Shown here: one piece after another, positions 1 to 5,540 of the stretch
How positions within the stretch are numbered: the stretch's first letter is position 1
How the letters are laid out: each line of letters opens with the position of its first letter
DNA from: JBILVQ01 sp044370375
GTDB lineage: Bacteria; Bacteroidota; Bacteroidia; UBA4408
Assembly: GCA_044370375.1 (NCBI GenBank)
Contig: JBILVQ010000199.1
Coordinates: forward strand, 1 to 5,540
Direction: 5' to 3'
Length of the DNA: 5,540 nt
The notes under the pieces: model-generated
The model's database searches: none
The model's input: the letters and a program-made list of their open reading frames with translations, nothing else
What the model was told of the DNA's origin: nothing
Program-made: the position numbers and the translations under genes

Positions 1-2347
1 CAAACAAAGTATCACCCTCAATGGTAGCAGTGATGTTTAAACCATTGGCTCCTGCAACATCGGTCCAGGAGATTCCATCGTTCGAGCTAATCCATTGGAA
101 GGTTTGACCGCTTAAATTGTTAATGCCTGTGAGGCTGTAATTTACAATTTCACCGGCACAAACGGTATCTTGATCAGCAAGGGCAGTTCCCGCAACCGGT
201 GGTGTTGTACAAACAGGAGCAGCCACAATATTGATGATATAATCTTCGGTTTCACCTGATCCGAAAGTAGCGCAAGCTTGCGTAGCATCGTTCAATCCAT
301 TGGTAGCACGGGTTCTTACACGCATACCGGTCAATCCTAAAGAAGCATTCAACGGAATGTTTAGTGTTGAATTAACATCTGCACCGGCTGTTGCGGTGGT
401 GGTAACCAAGGTCCATTCTGTGGTTTCGAAAACACCGTTTTGGTTGTAATCAATCCAGATAGAAGAACGAACCGGACCATTGTACCGGCTAATCACATCA
501 TAGGTTTGACCTTGCATTAAATCGGCCGTTGTATTGCCAGCATTGGGATAGGCTGTGTAAAATGTTGGGGCACATCCGGTAGGTCCGTTGGCCAAGGTAG
601 TTGTAATAATGGCCAAAGAATCAAGGGCTGTTGTTGCACAATCACCGCCTAAATTCAATTTACAGTAACAATCAAGAAACGAATTGAGGGTAACGGATAC
701 AGGCAGTGTTGTATCGCTCACACCCGAACATGTAACTACACAAGCGAAATAGGAATTTGCATTGATGATTGGATTATAAAAGGGTAGATCAGCACCTAGC
801 ACATCGATGAAAGAAATACCATCGCTTGAACTCAGCCACTGAAAACTAATGCCGGCACCGGTAGTGTTACCCAGTAAAGATAGATTCACTTGTTCACCAG
901 AACAAACAGAATCATTGGATGCAATAACATTCCCGGCTGTTGGAGGTGCAACACAAGCGGAAGCTGATAAAATATCAATCAAATAATCTTCCGTTTCACC
1001 TGTTCCGAAATTGGCACAAGCTGTGGTAGAATCATTGACGCCTGCAGCAGCTCTTGAACGGATACGCATACCGGTGGTTCCTGTTAAGGCGGTGAAAGGA
1101 ACGACAAAGGATGCAGTAACATCGGCACCTGCCACGCTGGTGGTACAAACCTGTGTCCATTCGGCCGGTTCGAATACTCCATTTTGGTTGTAATCAATCC
1201 ATAGAGAGGTTCTTGTATCACCGGTAAATCTTGTCACCAGGTTGTAAGCTAAACCTTGGGTTAACGATGCAGTAGTATTGCCTGTTTGTGGATAAGAGGA
1301 ATAGGACAATGTACAAGCTGTTGGTCCGTTAGCAAGTGTTGTTGTGGAAATAGCTACCGAATCGATGGCTGAAGTACAATTTCCGCCAATATTGGCCGTG
1401 CAATAGCATTCATAAAAAGTGTTCAGGTAGATAAAAGAGACAGAAGAAGTATCCGACAAACCTGAGCAAGTAATTTCGCAGGCGTAATAAGCCGCGGTGG
1501 AAATGGTTTGGATTAGGTTGGGGTTGATTTCACCATTGATGATGCTCCATGAAACTCCATCAGCGGAAGTAAGCCACTGATAAGAAATACCGGAACCTAT
1601 GCTTGATCCGGACAAAGAAAAAATGACAGTCTCGCCACTACAGATAGAATCATCCGAAGCAATTGTTATTCCGGCAGAGGGTGGTGCAGGACAAGGCGGC
1701 AGGGAAGAAATTTCGAATTGAATGTTTGGACGGTTCAGGTTCAAAGTGCCATTTCCGGTTGGGATGGCTCCACTGCCTGTTGCGCTTTGCCAATATTGAA
1801 AGGCATTTCCTGTGGTTGCAAAATAACGGAATCCTTTAGAAATGGTATTGATATCCGATCCTGCGGTACCGCCAGAATTGGTTTCAACAATTACCATGAG
1901 GTTGTTATTGGTGGCGTGGGCAAAAACGGTGCTTAACTGAATGGTAATCCATGCGCTGTCCTGAAAAGCAGATGCAGGAATGGTATCATCAAACACCAGT
2001 GTAGCTCCGGTTTCAACGGCAGCAACAGTGGTTGGGGTCATGGTGCTATCAGGCACTTCTTTCAAAAAAATACGGGTAATGGCATCGCCCGGTGCGTTGA
2101 GTGAATCAACAAAAAAGCCCAAAGCGGAAATAATGCCTTGCTGTCCAAGTTCGCTGTGTTTATATATCATAGCCGATCGCTCGTAAGCACGGTTGGTGCC
2201 CAGTGGTTTTCGGGCGGCACTGGCAATGCTGCCTGTTCCGGCAGGATTGGCCGATGGAATGGTTACAGTAGTTTGTGCACTTAAATGTGAACATACCAAG
2301 GTAAAACTGAGCATAATTACTTTACTCCAATTCGTAGTTTTTTTCAT
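1..2347 (-). CDS. Large secreted modular surface protein with Ig-like/GEVED tandem repeats (partial, C-terminus outside window)
   Basis: The minus-strand frame opens at ATG 2347-2345 and runs without a stop for 782 codons to the left edge, so the C-terminus is missing. An in-frame TAG (plus-strand 2375-2377) lies ten codons upstream, which supports this start. Residues 1-24 form a signal peptide (MKK n-region, hydrophobic core about 10-19, probable cleavage after LSA before QTT). Residues 26-215 are a beta-rich domain ending in N-R-P-N-I-Q-F-E-I, resembling N-terminal domains of Bacteroidota secreted proteins. From C219 a unit of about 247 residues repeats: an Ig-like domain (VCSGE, QWLxSxDG, YxACxxTCSG), a Cys linker (CYCxxNxGGxC), then a GEVED-type domain (WIDYNQNGVFE, GMRxRxRA, GETEDY). 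This architecture is common in cell-surface or released T9SS cargo, so adhesion or matrix function is likely. The T9SS sorting domain and any catalytic domain would lie outside the window; T9SS export is therefore inference. Confidence 0.85.
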   Translation of the reverse strand, partial: MKKTTNWSKVIMLSFTLVCSHLSAQTTVTIPSANPAGTGSIASAARKPLGTNRAYERSAMIYKHSELGQQGIISALGFFVDSLNAPGDAITRIFLKEVPDSTMTPTTVAAVETGATLVFDDTIPASAFQDSAWITIQLSTVFAHATNNNLMVIVETNSGGTAGSDINTISKGFRYFATTGNAFQYWQSATGSGAIPTGNGTLNLNRPNIQFEISSLPPCPAPPSAGITIASDDSICSGETVIFSLSGSSIGSGISYQWLTSADGVSWSIINGEINPNLIQTISTAAYYACEITCSGLSDTSSVSFIYLNTFYECYCTANIGGNCTSAIDSVAISTTTLANGPTACTLSYSSYPQTGNTTASLTQGLAYNLVTRFTGDTRTSLWIDYNQNGVFEPAEWTQVCTTSVAGADVTASFVVPFTALTGTTGMRIRSRAAAGVNDSTTACANFGTGETEDYLIDILSASACVAPPTAGNVIASNDSVCSGEQVNLSLLGNTTGAGISFQWLSSSDGISFIDVLGADLPFYNPIINANSYFACVVTCSGVSDTTLPVSVTLNSFLDCYCKLNLGGDCATTALDSLAIITTTLANGPTGCAPTFYTAYPNAGNTTADLMQGQTYDVISRYNGPVRSSIWIDYNQNGVFETTEWTLVTTTATAGADVNSTLNIPLNASLGLTGMRVRTRATNGLNDATQACATFGSGETEDYIINIVAAPVCTTPPVAGTALADQDTVCAGEIVNYSLTGINNLSGQTFQWISSNDGISWTDVAGANGLNITATIEGDTLF
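2..211 (-). repeat. Repeat unit 3 (first 70 aa, cut by window edge)
   Basis: Residues 713-782 restart the unit with C-T-T-P-P-V-A-G, then TVCAGE, then FQWISSNDGISWTDVAGAN, matching the Ig-like part of units 1 and 2. The unit is truncated only by the window edge, so the array continues to the left and at least three units exist. Confidence 0.8.
212..955 (-). repeat. Repeat unit 2 (248 aa): Ig-like + Cys linker + GEVED domain
   Basis: This covers residues 465-712. It has the same order of motifs as unit 1: VCSGE, QWLSSSDG, YFACVVTCSG, CYC at 560-562, TTTLANGPT, the loop D633-E644, and GETEDY at 698-703. It has nine cysteines; the one at C401 of unit 1 is replaced by Thr here. It contains a single lysine (K563). 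The DNA has diverged more than the protein; the best shared stretch encodes WIDYNQNGVFE. This suggests an older duplication kept by selection. Confidence 0.85.
956..1693 (-). repeat. Repeat unit 1 (246 aa): Ig-like + Cys linker + GEVED domain
   Basis: This covers residues 219-464 of the minus-strand protein. The Ig-like part spans about 219-310, with paired cysteines in SICSGE and YYACEITCSG. The linker CYC is at 314-316. The GEVED-type part runs to GETEDY at 450-455, with D385-E396 forming a D-x-N-x-N-G-x(5)-E loop. The unit has ten cysteines and no lysine. It aligns with unit 2 over its whole length without large gaps. Unit boundaries are set at the Cys before the P-P-x-A-G motif and are a convention, not a proven domain edge. 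Confidence 0.85.
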
Positions 2348-2435
2348 GAAGGTTTTGGATTTTAAAATTCGGGACTAAAAATAGGGTTTAAATAATGGGT
2401 TCCGACAAGAAATGGAAAATTCTCTGTTAGGGTTT

Positions 2436-2443
2436 CAAAGATT
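2436..2443 (-). promoter_or_regulatory. Weak candidate -7 element for the repeat-protein gene
   Basis: On the minus strand this reads AATCTTTG, one mismatch from the Bacteroidota -7 consensus TAnnTTTG. It lies about 89 bases upstream of the ATG at 2347. No TTG -33 element is found at the usual spacing of about 19-21 bases, so the call rests on one motif only. Confidence 0.22.
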
Positions 2444-2493
2444 TCTAATAAGCCTTAAAATTCTATTGAAACAGACCATCAAATGGGTATAAG

Positions 2494-2524
2494 CTGAAGA
2501 AATCCGGCATTTTTTGTATTTTGG
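2494..2524 (+). promoter_or_regulatory. Candidate promoter for the MBOAT-SGNH operon
   Basis: TATTTTGG at 2517-2524 is close to the Bacteroidota -7 consensus TAnnTTTG. CTG at 2494-2496, 20 bases upstream, is one change from the -33 TTG. Transcription would begin near 2530, giving a leader of roughly 45-50 bases before the ATG at 2578. Both elements are imperfect, so this is a plausible rather than firm call. Confidence 0.35.
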
Positions 2525-2550
2525 GGCGCTTTTGACCCGGTAGACCCCAA
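2521..2550. other. Inverted repeat TTGGGG / CCCCAA in the operon leader
   Basis: TTGGGG at 2521-2526 is the exact reverse complement of CCCCAA at 2545-2550, with an 18-base spacer. With one bulged C the stem could extend to ATTTTGGGG / CCCCAACAAAAT. It overlaps the end of the candidate -7 element and would fall partly within the leader RNA. It could be an operator or a weak hairpin, or chance; there is no T-run after it, so it is not an intrinsic terminator. Confidence 0.25.
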
Positions 2551-2577
2551 CAAAATCAATGGTAGAAAAACGATTCC

Positions 2578-4023
2578 ATGTTATTTAACTCTGCGAATTT
2601 CGCCTTATTTCTTCCTGTTGTTTTTTTTCTTTATTGGTTTGTGACCCATAAAAAACTCAGTCTGCAGAATCTATTGCTGTTGGTTTCGAGTTACTTTTTT
2701 TATGCTTGCTGGGATTGGCGCTTTCTTTTTCTATTAATCTTTTCCACTTGTCTTGATTACTTTTCTGCCCTAAAAATTGCTGACGCAGAAAAAAAATCTG
2801 CAAAGAAATTTTGGTTTTGGACCAGTATTCTCATCAATCTTGGATTTCTGGGTGTATTTAAATACTATAATTTTTTTGCGCAATCATTGGCTGAAAGTCT
2901 TTCCGGTATTGGCTTTCACATTAATCCCGGTAGTCTCGACATCATTTTACCCGTAGGTATTTCCTTCTATACCTTTCACGGACTTTCTTATGTGATTGAT
3001 GTTTATAAAGAGAGAATTGAACCCGAGAAAAACTTTGTAACTTATTCCGTTTTTGTAAGTTACTTCCCACTGCTGGTAGCCGGTCCGATTGAAAGAGCCA
3101 CCCATCTATTGCCGCAAATTAAGGTAAATAGAAATTTTGATTATTCAAAAGCGGTGGACGGTTTGCGACAAATATTGTGGGGATTGTTTAAAAAGGTGGT
3201 GATAGCAGACCAATGCGCTGAATATGCGAACCTGGCCTTTAATAACACCGCAGATTACAGCGGAAGTACCTTGTTGTTGGGCGCCTTGTTTTTTACCATT
3301 CAGATTTATGGAGATTTTTCGGGCTATTCTGATATTGCTCTGGGTGTATCCCGATTGTTTGGCATTGAGTTGCTAAGAAATTTTGCTTACCCATATTTCT
3401 CGAGAGACATTGCTGAGTTTTGGCGCAGATGGCACATTTCACTTTCGTCATGGTTCAGGGATTATCTTTACTTTCCACTAGGAGGAAGCAAGGGTGGCTC
3501 TTGGAGCAGGATCAAAAACACCTTCATCATTTTTTTGGTGAGTGGCTTTTGGCATGGCGCCAACTGGACTTTCATTGTTTGGGGTTTGTTAAATGCGCTT
3601 TATATCATGCCTTCCATTGTAATGGCTACCAACCGGAACAACCTTGAAATTGTTGCCAAAGGAAAAGTATTTCCGCAGTTCAAAGAAATTTTGGCCATGT
3701 TCATCACCTTTGGTTTAACGGTTTTGGCTTGGATATTTTTTCGAGCAGAAAGTGTTGGACATGCCTTTGCGTATCTGGGTGGAATTTTCAGCATAGATTT
3801 CTTTACCGTCCCTGCTTTTGCAGCGCTGCGTACATTTATCACCATTGGGTTTACCCTTTTAATGTTTTTGATTGAATGGTCGGGCCGTGAAGAACAATTC
3901 GGTTTAGCAAAAACAGGATTGAGCTGGCCGCGTTTTCTACGCTGGGCTTTTTATTTGTACTTGGTGATATTGATTGTGTTGAACAGTGGAAAAGAACAGG
4001 AATTTATTTATTTTCAGTTTTGA
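2578..4023 (+). CDS. MBOAT family O-acyltransferase (AlgI-like)
   Basis: This 481-residue polytopic inner-membrane protein has the usual length of bacterial AlgI/PatA/DltB-type MBOAT enzymes, which pass an acyl group, usually acetyl, from the cytoplasm to an extracytoplasmic acceptor. It opens with the typical MLFNSANFALFLPVVFFLYW and has about 10-12 hydrophobic segments. Family motifs seen are LPVGISFYTFHGLSYVIDVY (124-143), AGPIER (168-173), QIYGDFSGYSDIA (242-254), FWRRWHISLSSWFRDYLYFP (281-300), SGFWHGANWTF (322-332) and WIFFRAES (385-392). H326 in SGFWHGA matches the catalytic histidine of the family and H286 the second conserved one, so the enzyme looks intact. It ends in EFIYFQF, common in Bacteroidota homologues. 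An in-frame TAG at 2563-2565 leaves ATG 2578 as the start; upstream sequence is A-rich with no clear Shine-Dalgarno. Its stop overlaps the SGNH partner gene by one base. The acceptor (exopolysaccharide, LPS, peptidoglycan or other) is unknown. Confidence 0.93.
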   Translation: MLFNSANFALFLPVVFFLYWFVTHKKLSLQNLLLLVSSYFFYACWDWRFLFLLIFSTCLDYFSALKIADAEKKSAKKFWFWTSILINLGFLGVFKYYNFFAQSLAESLSGIGFHINPGSLDIILPVGISFYTFHGLSYVIDVYKERIEPEKNFVTYSVFVSYFPLLVAGPIERATHLLPQIKVNRNFDYSKAVDGLRQILWGLFKKVVIADQCAEYANLAFNNTADYSGSTLLLGALFFTIQIYGDFSGYSDIALGVSRLFGIELLRNFAYPYFSRDIAEFWRRWHISLSSWFRDYLYFPLGGSKGGSWSRIKNTFIIFLVSGFWHGANWTFIVWGLLNALYIMPSIVMATNRNNLEIVAKGKVFPQFKEILAMFITFGLTVLAWIFFRAESVGHAFAYLGGIFSIDFFTVPAFAALRTFITIGFTLLMFLIEWSGREEQFGLAKTGLSWPRFLRWAFYLYLVILIVLNSGKEQEFIYFQF

Positions 4024-4949
4024 TGATGATGAAAAAATTTCTGCTTAAACTTTTTCTTTTCTCTCTGGTGTTGCTCGGCTTGCTTTTGTTGGGCATCCTT
4101 CTCCCCTGCACACCGCGCTCTTCCGAGTCTTTATTGTTTGCACAAATAGAAAAAGATAAACTGTTGCGCAACACGCCCGGCAAAAGAATCATCCTTGTTG
4201 GAGGATCCAATTTAAGTTTTGGCATCAACAGCAAAATGCTATCTGATCAATTAAAAATGCCGGTGATCAATGCAGGTGTTCATGCCAAAATAGGCTTGCA
4301 ATACATGATGGATCATAGCCTTCCTTTTATTCATGCAGGAGATGTTGTTGTGTTGGTGCCTGAATACAATCAGTTTTTTGGCAACTTTGCTTATGGCGGA
4401 GAAGAATTGCTAAGAACGTTGCTTGATGTGGATGCAAGTCAGCTGGGGCTTTTGAATTTTCAACAAATCAAAAACCTTTTGCCTTTGCTGCCGGAATACG
4501 CTTTTTCTAAATTCAGGCAGCGTGAATATTTTTATCATTTCGACAAGGACAATGTTTACTTGAAGACTGCCTTTAACGCTTATGGTGATGTTTACAAGCA
4601 TTGGACCCAAGTTCCGGAAAAAGTATTGCCCGATAAAGTCTTAGAGGGAGCCTTTAACCAACAAATCATTGAGGCGATGAAAGATTACCAGCAAAAAATT
4701 GAAGCGCTCGGAGGCCGTTTATTGCTTGGATTTCCATCTTATCAGGCAAGCTCCTTCGATGTTAATCGAAAAGGTATTGCAGAAGTTGAAAAACAATGCC
4801 AAGCAGGAGGCTTTCAATTTTTAGGAAACGCCATTAAATTCAGAATGGCAGATACCTTGTTCTTTAATACCACCTATCATTTGAACAAGCAGGGTGTTGA
4901 ACTAAGAACCCAGAACCTGGCTGCAGAGATAAAGCAAAGCTTGAAGTAA
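4023..4949 (+). CDS. Membrane-anchored SGNH-like acyltransferase partner (AlgJ/AlgX/DltD-like)
   Basis: This 308-residue protein has an N-terminal membrane anchor (about residues 6-28, very Leu-rich) and an extracytoplasmic domain. V-G-G-S-N (S62) fits block I of SGNH hydrolases with the nucleophilic serine. N-A-G-V at 83-86 fits the glycine block, and Y-H-L-N-K-Q-G (285-291, H286) fits the block V histidine. Such proteins work next to MBOAT enzymes, taking the acyl group and placing it on a polysaccharide outside the inner membrane. N282 stands four residues before the histidine, where many relatives have Asp. The chosen start is ATG 4023, which overlaps the MBOAT TGA as TGATG and suggests translational coupling. 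ATGs at 4026 and 4029 follow directly and could serve instead (MKKFLLK is a normal start); TTG at 4020 is less likely. The P-C at the anchor's end is not a proper lipobox. The specific family and acceptor are not resolved. Confidence 0.82.
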   Translation: MMMKKFLLKLFLFSLVLLGLLLLGILLPCTPRSSESLLFAQIEKDKLLRNTPGKRIILVGGSNLSFGINSKMLSDQLKMPVINAGVHAKIGLQYMMDHSLPFIHAGDVVVLVPEYNQFFGNFAYGGEELLRTLLDVDASQLGLLNFQQIKNLLPLLPEYAFSKFRQREYFYHFDKDNVYLKTAFNAYGDVYKHWTQVPEKVLPDKVLEGAFNQQIIEAMKDYQQKIEALGGRLLLGFPSYQASSFDVNRKGIAEVEKQCQAGGFQFLGNAIKFRMADTLFFNTTYHLNKQGVELRTQNLAAEIKQSLK

Positions 4950-4962
4950 CTAGGCCGAGATT

Positions 4963-4993
4963 TTTTCCTTTCGGAAACGATTTGATATCTTTG
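4963..4993 (+). promoter_or_regulatory. Bacteroidota-type promoter for the last gene
   Basis: TATCTTTG at 4986-4993 matches the -7 consensus TAnnTTTG exactly. The -33 position, 20 bases upstream, lies in a T-run (TTT at 4963-4965) rather than a clean TTG. A start of transcription near 5000 would leave a short leader of about 14 bases before ATG 5014. This suggests the last gene is transcribed on its own rather than only by read-through from the acyltransferase operon. Confidence 0.5.
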
Positions 4994-5013
4994 AAAAACC
5001 TATTGAAAAAGCA

Positions 5014-5540
5014 ATGAAAACTAAATTCTGCAACAACAGTATTGGAATCTTAATTTATCGTTTAGGGTTTCTTTTGATCTTCTTCTTTCAAAAGACCCAT
5101 TCTCAGGCACAAACTTATGTCCCTTTTCCTTAAGATAGTGCGATATGGAATGTGGTTGAATATGGCTATGGAACAATACCGCCGGAAACCGGAACCTGGC
5201 ATTATGGATTAAAAGGCGATACCATCATCAGCAATATTCTTTACCATCAATTGCGTGTTAATGGCGGTTCGCTTGGGTCCATTAATCCTGAAATCGACTT
5301 TAATCCTGCTACATCTCTTTATTTTGGGGGCATTCGTGAAGATTCACTCAAAAGGATCTATTTTAGAAAAGCAACGGATACAACCGAAATAGTGCTCTAT
5401 GATTTTGGTTTGGCTGTTGGTGACACCTTTTGCTTCAGGTCTCAGCCTTGCGGGACCAATTGCCATCCTGTTGTAGCCATTGACAGCATTCAGGTGGGCA
5501 ATAGTTATAGAAAACAATTTCATTTTAGTTTTAACGGACA
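5014..5540 (+). pseudogene. Secreted protein gene interrupted by an in-frame TAA at codon 40 (3' end outside window)
   Basis: ATG 5014 begins a clear signal peptide: MKTKFC n-region, hydrophobic core LGFLLIFFF (17-25), probable cleavage in HSQAQ. The mature part starts QTYVPFP and then meets TAA at 5131-5133. The same frame continues from 5134 for 135 codons to the window edge without another stop. It reads as a folded, beta-rich exported domain (DSAIWNVVEYGYG, YFGGIREDSLKRIYF, LYDFGLAVGDTF, VVAIDSIQVGNSYRKQF). The style resembles Bacteroidota secreted proteins that carry a C-terminal T9SS sorting domain; that end is not visible here. Because both sides share one frame, a single base change (for example GAA, CAA or AAA to TAA) explains the break better than an indel. 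No in-frame ATG follows in the window to allow a restart. It may be a true nonsense mutation or a sequence error. The biochemical function is not recognised. Confidence 0.65.

Noticed and set aside
212..1693. CRISPR or DNA-level direct repeats in the left third
   Set aside because: The periodicity is 738-744 bases, lies inside a coding frame and is protein-level; there are no short regular repeats with spacers.
1011..2378. Short plus-strand open frames opposite the repeat protein (about 1011-1193, 1718-1936, 1980-2186, 2193-2378)
   Set aside because: They lie antisense to a continuous 782-codon frame with clear domain motifs, have no family features, and their composition is what an antisense shadow would give.
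2559..2588. A ten-codon upstream frame (ATG 2559 to TAA 2588) overlapping the MBOAT start
   Set aside because: It is too short to judge as coding, and random ATGs are common in such leaders. Nothing else supports a regulatory leader peptide.
2789..2796. A run of eight A in the MBOAT gene (and T8 at 2621-2628) as a frameshift or phase-variation site
   Set aside because: The frame is intact and full length with family motifs on both sides. Runs of eight are frequent in Lys- and Phe-rich coding sequence at this base composition.
4101..4115. SGNH protein as a lipoprotein through the cysteine after its hydrophobic segment
   Set aside because: The residues before the Cys are L-L-P, which do not fit a lipobox (small residue at -1). 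A transmembrane anchor is more likely.
3420..4610. Short open frames in other phases over the MBOAT and SGNH genes (3420-3647 plus; 3600-3845, 4004-4234 and 4410-4610 minus)
   Set aside because: All overlap well-supported coding sequence, show no recognisable motifs and have no promoter or start context of their own.
4964..4977. Hairpin TTTCC-TTTC-GGAAA as a terminator after the SGNH gene
   Set aside because: The stem is only five bases, mostly A-T, and is not followed by a T-run, so it is not a credible intrinsic terminator.
5131..5133. TAA reassigned to a sense codon in this organism
   Set aside because: The SGNH gene ends naturally at TAA (4947-4949) and the MBOAT gene at TGA. The large frames contain no other internal TAA, so reassignment is not supported.

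Overview
The window reads as a piece of a Bacteroidota (Bacteroidetes) genome, probably an environmental member of the flavobacterial/chitinophagal/sphingobacterial kind. The evidence is moderate to low GC, secreted proteins with short signal peptides ending in S-A-Q or Q-A-Q, Ig-like plus GEVED-type repeats typical of type IX secretion (T9SS) cargo, starts preceded by A-rich sequence rather than a Shine-Dalgarno, and a perfect TAnnTTTG -7 promoter element. No rRNA, tRNA or other marker allows a genus-level call.

Layout. (1) Positions 1-2347, minus strand: the first 782 codons of a large secreted, modular surface protein. It has a signal peptide, an N-terminal beta-rich domain, then a tandem array of about 247-residue units. 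Each unit is an Ig-like domain, a cysteine-rich linker and a GEVED-type domain with a calcium-loop-like D-x-N-x-N-G motif. Two full units and the start of a third are present and the frame is still open at the left edge. (2) Positions 2348-2577: a 230-base divergent intergenic region with candidate promoters for both directions and a small inverted repeat. (3) Positions 2578-4949, plus strand: a two-gene operon, an AlgI-like MBOAT O-acyltransferase and an SGNH/AlgJ-X/DltD-like membrane-anchored partner, joined by a one-base stop/start overlap. (4) Positions 4950-5013: a short intergenic region with a good Bacteroidota promoter. (5) Positions 5014-5540, plus strand: the 5' part of another secreted-protein gene. 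An in-frame TAA at codon 40 interrupts it just after the signal peptide, although the frame then stays open and protein-like to the window edge.

How the genes may work together. The MBOAT and SGNH proteins form the known two-part layout for moving an acyl group (usually acetyl) across the inner membrane and placing it on an extracytoplasmic polysaccharide. The acceptor cannot be told from this window because no glycosyltransferase or export gene is next to them. The two flanking genes encode exported proteins with their own promoters and need not be functionally linked to the acyltransferase pair. The most notable points are the nonsense codon in the last gene and the long, lysine-poor, calcium-loop-bearing repeat protein. 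I found no clearly novel system.
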